Shown: positions 60,097-64,000 of the stretch, in pieces
Layout of the letters: every line of letters begins with the position of its first letter
How positions within the stretch are numbered: the stretch's first letter is position 1
Assembly (NCBI RefSeq): GCF_013155545.1
Contig: NZ_JABJVV010000005.1
Coordinates: forward strand, 62,001-126,000
Reading direction: 5' to 3'
From: Caenimonas soli
GTDB taxonomy: Bacteria > Pseudomonadota > Gammaproteobacteria > Burkholderiales > Burkholderiaceae_C
DNA: 64,000 bases
Notes under the pieces: model-generated
What the model saw: the letters and a program-made list of their open reading frames with translations, nothing else
Databases searched by the model: none
What the model was told of the DNA's origin: nothing
Program-made: the position numbers and the translations under genes

Positions 60097-61704
60097 ATGG
60101 TTACTGAATTCAAGCGCCGGACGCAATGGCTGCTGGCGGCGCAGCTGGTGCTCGCCGCGGCCGGCCTGCACGCCGAGACCGTGGCCCGCTACGGGATTTC
60201 GATGGCCGACATTCCGCTCACGACGGGGCAACCCGATCGGGGCGCCGGCGCCTACCAGTTCACCGGCCATACGCTCTATGACCCGCTGATCGCATGGGAA
60301 GCCAACATCGGCACGCGTCCGGGCAAGCTGGTCCCCGGCCTGGCCACCGAATGGAAGGTCGATCCCAAGGACAACAAGATCTGGCGCTTCACGTTGCGCA
60401 AGGGCGTGAAGTTCCACGACGGCTCCGAGTTCAAGGCCGACGCCGTGGTCTGGAACCTGGAGAAGGTCCTCAACGACAAATCGGCGCAGTTCGACGCCAA
60501 GCAGAGCGCCCAGGTGCGCCCGCGCATCCCCTCGATCGCCTCGTTCCGCAAGATCGACGACTACACCGTGGAGATCACGACCAAGGATGTAGACGCGCTG
60601 TTCCCCTACCAGCTGCCCTGGTTCCTGATCGGCAGCCCCGCGCAGTGGGAAAAGCTGGGCCGCGATTGGAACAAGGTGGCCGGCCAGCCTTCCGGCACCG
60701 GGCCGTTCCGGCTCGACAAGCTGGTGCCGCGCGAGCGGGCCGACCTGGTGAAGAACGCCGCTTACTGGGACAAGACGCGCATCGCCAAGACCGATCGCAT
60801 CGTGCTGGTCCCGATCCCGGACGCGGTGACGCGCACCAACGCGCTGCTCAATGACCAGGTCGACATGATCGAGACGCCCCCGCCGGACATGATGCAGCAA
60901 CTCAAAAGCTCCGGCTTCAAGCTGGTGCAGAACGTCACGCCCCATGTCTGGCCCTACCATTTCAGCACCCAGCCCGGCTCGCCCTGGACCGACATCCGCC
61001 TGCGCAAGGCGGCCAACCTGGCGATCGACCGCGACGCCATCGTCAAGCTGCTCAATGGCCAGGCCACGGCGGCGAAGGGCCAGCTCGATCCGACCAGCCC
61101 CTGGTTCGGCAAGCCGAGCTTCGACCTCAAGTACGACCTGCCGGCGGCGCGCGCCCTGATGGCGCAAACCCCCTATGGCAAGACCAATCCGCTCAAAACC
61201 AAGATCATCATCGCCCAAGGCGGAACGGGCCAGATGCTCTCGTTGCCGATGAACGAGTACCTCCAGCAGAGCCTGGCCGAAATCGGCATCCAGCTCGAGT
61301 TCGAGGTGGTGGAACTGGAGAACCTGTACCTGCACTGGCGCAGCGGCGCCAAGGCCGACATGAACGCCGGCAAGGGCATCACCGCAATCAACCTGGGCTA
61401 CGTCACCGCCGATCCGTTCTACGCGCTCACCCGCTTTGCCTACGGGCGCTACATCGCGCCGAACGGCGTCAACTGGGGCGGCTATGTGAACGCCAAGGTC
61501 GACGACGCGATCGACAAGGTGCGGACCAGCTTCGACACCAAGGTGCAGGACAAGCTGCTGGCCAACGTGCACCAGCAGATGGTGGACGAAGCGCTGATGC
61601 TGTGGGTGGTGCACGATGCCAACCCGCACGCGCTGTCGCCCAAGGTCAAGCAATTCGTGCAGGCTCAGCACTGGTTCCAGGACCTGACCACCATCGGAAT
61701 GTAA
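60097..61704 (+). CDS. Peptide/nickel-type ABC transporter substrate-binding protein
   Basis: This 535-residue protein has a signal peptide (about 1-26, ending LHAE) and the family 5 extracellular binding fold: PDRGAGAYQFTGHTLYDPLIAWE, DPKDNKIWRFTLRKGVKFHDGSEF and RLRKAANLAIDRDAIV. It captures oligopeptides or a similar ligand in the periplasm. It heads a dppBCD-like operon. The ATG at 60097 was chosen for its strong TGGAGGT ribosome site and because the signal peptide starts there. Confidence 0.92.
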   Translation: MVTEFKRRTQWLLAAQLVLAAAGLHAETVARYGISMADIPLTTGQPDRGAGAYQFTGHTLYDPLIAWEANIGTRPGKLVPGLATEWKVDPKDNKIWRFTLRKGVKFHDGSEFKADAVVWNLEKVLNDKSAQFDAKQSAQVRPRIPSIASFRKIDDYTVEITTKDVDALFPYQLPWFLIGSPAQWEKLGRDWNKVAGQPSGTGPFRLDKLVPRERADLVKNAAYWDKTRIAKTDRIVLVPIPDAVTRTNALLNDQVDMIETPPPDMMQQLKSSGFKLVQNVTPHVWPYHFSTQPGSPWTDIRLRKAANLAIDRDAIVKLLNGQATAAKGQLDPTSPWFGKPSFDLKYDLPAARALMAQTPYGKTNPLKTKIIIAQGGTGQMLSLPMNEYLQQSLAEIGIQLEFEVVELENLYLHWRSGAKADMNAGKGITAINLGYVTADPFYALTRFAYGRYIAPNGVNWGGYVNAKVDDAIDKVRTSFDTKVQDKLLANVHQQMVDEALMLWVVHDANPHALSPKVKQFVQAQHWFQDLTTIGM

Positions 61705-61722
61705 GAGCCCGGGCTTCCACCA

Positions 61723-62676
61723 ATGCTGATCTACCTGTTCAAGCGCCTGCTGTATGCGCTGCCGATCGCGCTGGGCGTGACCGTGGTTTCGTTCCTGCTG
61801 GTCTACCTCGCGCCGGGCGATCCGCTCAATGCCATCGCCCCGGCCGACGCGCCCGCCGAAGTAATCACCGCGCTGAAGACCAGCTACGGCCTGGACCGCC
61901 CGATGCCGGTGCGCTACGCGCTGTGGCTGGCCCGGGCCGTGCAGGGCGACCTCGGCGCCTCCATCGCCACCGGCCGCCCGGTGATCGCGGAGGTGCTGGG
62001 CGCCGTGAGCAACACGCTGGTGCTGGCCGCGATGGCGGCGCTGGCGGGTGTCTGCGTGGGCTGCGTGCTCGGCGGGCTGGCGGGCTACCACGCTGGCGGC
62101 TGGATCGACCGGGTGGCCAGCGCCATTTCAGTCGTGGGCGTCAGCGTGCCGCATTACTGGCTCGGCCTGGTGCTCACCATCGTGTTCTCGATCCGGCTCG
62201 GCTGGCTGCCCGCAATGGGCGCCGGTCCGGGCGGATCTGCTGCATGGGCCTGGGATGGAGCGCACTTGCGGCACTTGGTCCTGCCCGCTGCCACGCTCTG
62301 CGTCATCCCGATGGGCATCATCACGCGCACGGTGCGCGCGCTCGTCGCGGACATGCTGAACCAGGAATTCGTGGTGGCGCTACGGGCCCGCGGCCTCGGC
62401 GGCCGGGCGGTCTTTCGCCACGTGACGCGCAACGTGGCCCCAACGGTGCTCGCCGTCGCCGGGCTGCAGGTCGGCTACCTGATGGGCGGCTCCATCCTGG
62501 TGGAAACCGTCTTCGCCTGGCCCGGCACCGGCTTCCTGCTCAATACCGCGATTTTCCAGCGCGACATCCCCCTGCTCCAGGGGACCATCCTGGTGCTGTG
62601 CCTGTTCTTCGTCGTGATCAACCTGACGGTGGACGTGGTCCAGCCCCTGATCGACCCGCGCATGGGTCGCGCGTGA
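61723..62676 (+). CDS. ABC transporter permease, DppB type
   Basis: This 317-residue inner-membrane protein has six helices. The N-terminus LIYLFKRLLYALPIALGVTVVSFLLVYLAPGDPL and the cytoplasmic EAA-loop region (EFVVALRARGLGGRAVFRHVTRN) are typical of DppB permeases. It forms the channel with the next gene's product. It lies 18 bp after the binding-protein gene and its stop overlaps the next start (GTGA). Confidence 0.93.
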   Translation: MLIYLFKRLLYALPIALGVTVVSFLLVYLAPGDPLNAIAPADAPAEVITALKTSYGLDRPMPVRYALWLARAVQGDLGASIATGRPVIAEVLGAVSNTLVLAAMAALAGVCVGCVLGGLAGYHAGGWIDRVASAISVVGVSVPHYWLGLVLTIVFSIRLGWLPAMGAGPGGSAAWAWDGAHLRHLVLPAATLCVIPMGIITRTVRALVADMLNQEFVVALRARGLGGRAVFRHVTRNVAPTVLAVAGLQVGYLMGGSILVETVFAWPGTGFLLNTAIFQRDIPLLQGTILVLCLFFVVINLTVDVVQPLIDPRMGRA

Positions 62677-63602
62677 ATACCTCAATGTCTACCGTGCTCG
62701 ATCCGTCCCTTCCCGCCGGCGGGCAAGCCCGTCCCGCGATCGCCGCGTCGCGCGACAAGCGCAGCCGCAGCTACTGGAGCCTGGTCCTGCGCCAGCTCGG
62801 CCGCGACCCCGTCACCGTCGCCAGCGCGCTGCTCGTGCTGCTGATCGTCGCTTCGGCCGTGCTTGCGCCCTGGATCGTGCCGGGTGACCCCTACAAAGCC
62901 AGCATGCTGCGCCGCCTGCTGCCAATCGGCAGTGCCGGCTTCCCGCTGGGCACCGACGAACTGGGCCGCGACATGCTGGCCCGCTTGCTGCACGGCGGCC
63001 GGCTTTCGCTGCTGATGGGCGTGCTGCCGGTGCTGCTGGCTTTCGGCATCGGCACCTCCATCGGCCTGTTCGCGGGCTACGTGGGCGGCCGCGCCAACAT
63101 GGTCATCATGCGCACGCTCGACGTCTTCTACGCCTTCCCCTCAGTGCTGCTGGCGGTGGCGGTAGCGGGCGCGCTAGGACCGGGCATGAGCAATAGCCTG
63201 ATCGCGCTGACCCTGGTCTTCGTGCCGCAAGTGGTTCGCGTCGCCGAGAGCGTGACCACCCAGGTGCGCAAGCTCGACTACGTCGACGCGGCCCGCATGA
63301 GCGGCGCGGGGACGCTGTCGATCATCCGCGTCCACGTGCTGGGCAACGTACTCGGCCCGGTCTTCGTGTACGCCACCGGCTTGGTCAGTGTCAGCATGAT
63401 CCTGGCTTCGGGCCTGTCCTTCCTGGGGCTGGGCGTCAAGCCGCCCGAGCCCGAATGGGGCCTGATGCTCAACACCCTGCGCTCGGCCATCTACCTGAAC
63501 CCCTGGGTCGCAGCCCTGCCCGGCGCGATGATCTTCATGACCTCGATCGCCTTCAACCTGCTGGCCGACGGCGTTCGTTCGGCCATGGACATCCGCCGAT
63601 GA
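62673..63602 (+). CDS. ABC transporter permease, DppC type
   Basis: This protein of about 309 residues has an N-terminal cytoplasmic segment, an APWIVPGDPYKA loop, the PLGTDELGRDMLARLLHGGRLSL motif typical of DppC, and an EAA loop (DYVDAARMSGAGTLSIIRVHVL). The start is either GTG at 62673, overlapping the previous stop, or ATG at 62685. Its own stop overlaps the ATP-binding gene (ATGA). It completes the permease pair. Confidence 0.92.
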   Translation: MNTSMSTVLDPSLPAGGQARPAIAASRDKRSRSYWSLVLRQLGRDPVTVASALLVLLIVASAVLAPWIVPGDPYKASMLRRLLPIGSAGFPLGTDELGRDMLARLLHGGRLSLLMGVLPVLLAFGIGTSIGLFAGYVGGRANMVIMRTLDVFYAFPSVLLAVAVAGALGPGMSNSLIALTLVFVPQVVRVAESVTTQVRKLDYVDAARMSGAGTLSIIRVHVLGNVLGPVFVYATGLVSVSMILASGLSFLGLGVKPPEPEWGLMLNTLRSAIYLNPWVAALPGAMIFMTSIAFNLLADGVRSAMDIRR

Positions 63603-64000
63603 AACAGTCCCCGATTCCCCCGCTGCCGACCGCCCGGGGCGGCCCCGCCCAGCCGTTGCTGCTGGTGCGCAACCTGCGCAAGCAATTCTCGCTCGGTGGC
63701 GGCCTGTTCGAGCGCCGGCGGCGCGTGGTTCGCGCCGTCGACGGCGTGAGCTTCAACGTCGCCAAGGGGGAAACCCTGGGCATCGTCGGCGAATCGGGCT
63801 GCGGCAAGTCCACCACGGCGCGCCTGATCGCTCGACTGATCGAACCCGAAGGCGGCGAGGTGGTTTTCGACGGTGAAGGCGTCGGCGAATACGGAGGCAT
63901 GGCGTTGCGCGAATTCCGGCGCAACCTGCAGATGGTGTTCCAGGACTCGTTTGCCTCGCTCAACCCGCGCCTGACGGTTCTCGAATCGATCGCCTACGGG
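63599..64000 (+). CDS. ABC transporter ATP-binding protein, DppF/OppF type, 3' end outside window
   Basis: The first 134 residues are present; the gene runs off the right edge. It has Walker A GESGCGKST (64-72), a Q-loop in MVFQDSFASLNPRLTV and the VDGVSFNVAKGETLGIVG strand typical of oligopeptide transporter ATPases. The FQDSFASLNPR wording suits the OppF/DppF half. It overlaps the permease stop by 4 bp (ATGA). Signature, Walker B and H-loop lie beyond the window. Confidence 0.92.
   Translation, partial: MKQSPIPPLPTARGGPAQPLLLVRNLRKQFSLGGGLFERRRRVVRAVDGVSFNVAKGETLGIVGESGCGKSTTARLIARLIEPEGGEVVFDGEGVGEYGGMALREFRRNLQMVFQDSFASLNPRLTVLESIAYG

Noticed and set aside
60076..62091. A 671-codon open frame on the minus strand opposite the peptide-binding protein gene
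   Set aside because: Antisense to a gene with a signal peptide and family motifs; translation is compositionally biased.

Overview
This window looks like chromosome from a GC-rich betaproteobacterium of the order Burkholderiales, probably near the Comamonadaceae (Ramlibacter/Variovorax-like). The evidence is family-level: an argB-slmA neighbourhood, a Bug-type solute-binding protein, PHA-granule proteins, and secA beside an M23 peptidase and a DciA-like gene. No rRNA, tRNA, CRISPR array or insertion sequence was found. The assignment is inference.

Region 1 (1-5875, minus strand apart from a truncated Sel1-repeat gene): pdeM phosphoesterase, slmA, a TctD/TctE-like two-component system, argB and cysQ. 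cysQ appears to start at CTG and runs on from the sugar cluster.

Region 2 (5872-28537): an O-antigen/surface-polysaccharide locus. A WecA/WbpL-like initiator, a three-enzyme set that best fits UDP-N-acetyl-L-quinovosamine synthesis, and two GT4 glycosyltransferases run on the minus strand. In the centre are a GT-C-like membrane protein, a Wzx flippase, an acyltransferase and a tightly overlapped plus-strand operon (WbqC, GT2, methyltransferase, PglD-like acetyltransferase, beta-propeller, SMR protein, WecE-like transaminase). The right part (minus strand) is rmlB-rmlD-rmlC-rmlA-wzz-GT2-wzy. GT2 + SMR + GT-C + aminotransferase resembles an Arn-like periplasmic sugar-decoration module.

Region 3 (28570-36615): a neutral-lipid locus. 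It has a 661-residue two-domain fatty acyl-CoA reductase, a phasin, a patatin phospholipase with a TetR regulator, a TPR-like protein, a hemerythrin protein, a wax ester synthase/DGAT and an acyl-CoA-binding protein. Several unexplained inverted repeats lie in its promoters. A further PHA-granule protein is at 40.8-41.2 kb.

Region 4 (36.6-51.0 kb): mostly metabolic genes. These include a Bug protein, an HMG-CoA-lyase-like enzyme, a CoA-transferase and LysR set; a lipoprotein aminopeptidase; a stand-alone molybdopterin oxidoreductase; a branched-chain amino-acid-type binding protein; argE, an M20 amidohydrolase and an M14-like enzyme; coaX; and a coiled-coil protein. A 283-bp hairpin-rich intergenic element lies at 45501-45783.

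Region 5 (51087-55519): an apparent alpha-hydroxyketone quorum-sensing system of the Lqs/Jqs/Cqs kind (synthase, membrane histidine kinase, atypical response regulator). It is flanked by a LuxR-type regulator. A perfect 24-bp dyad with lux-box geometry lies 62 bp upstream of the synthase start. This is the most interesting part of the window.

Region 6 (55604-64000): secA, an M23 peptidase, a DciA-like gene, then a peptide-type ABC transporter operon with a possible sigma-54 promoter, running off the right edge.
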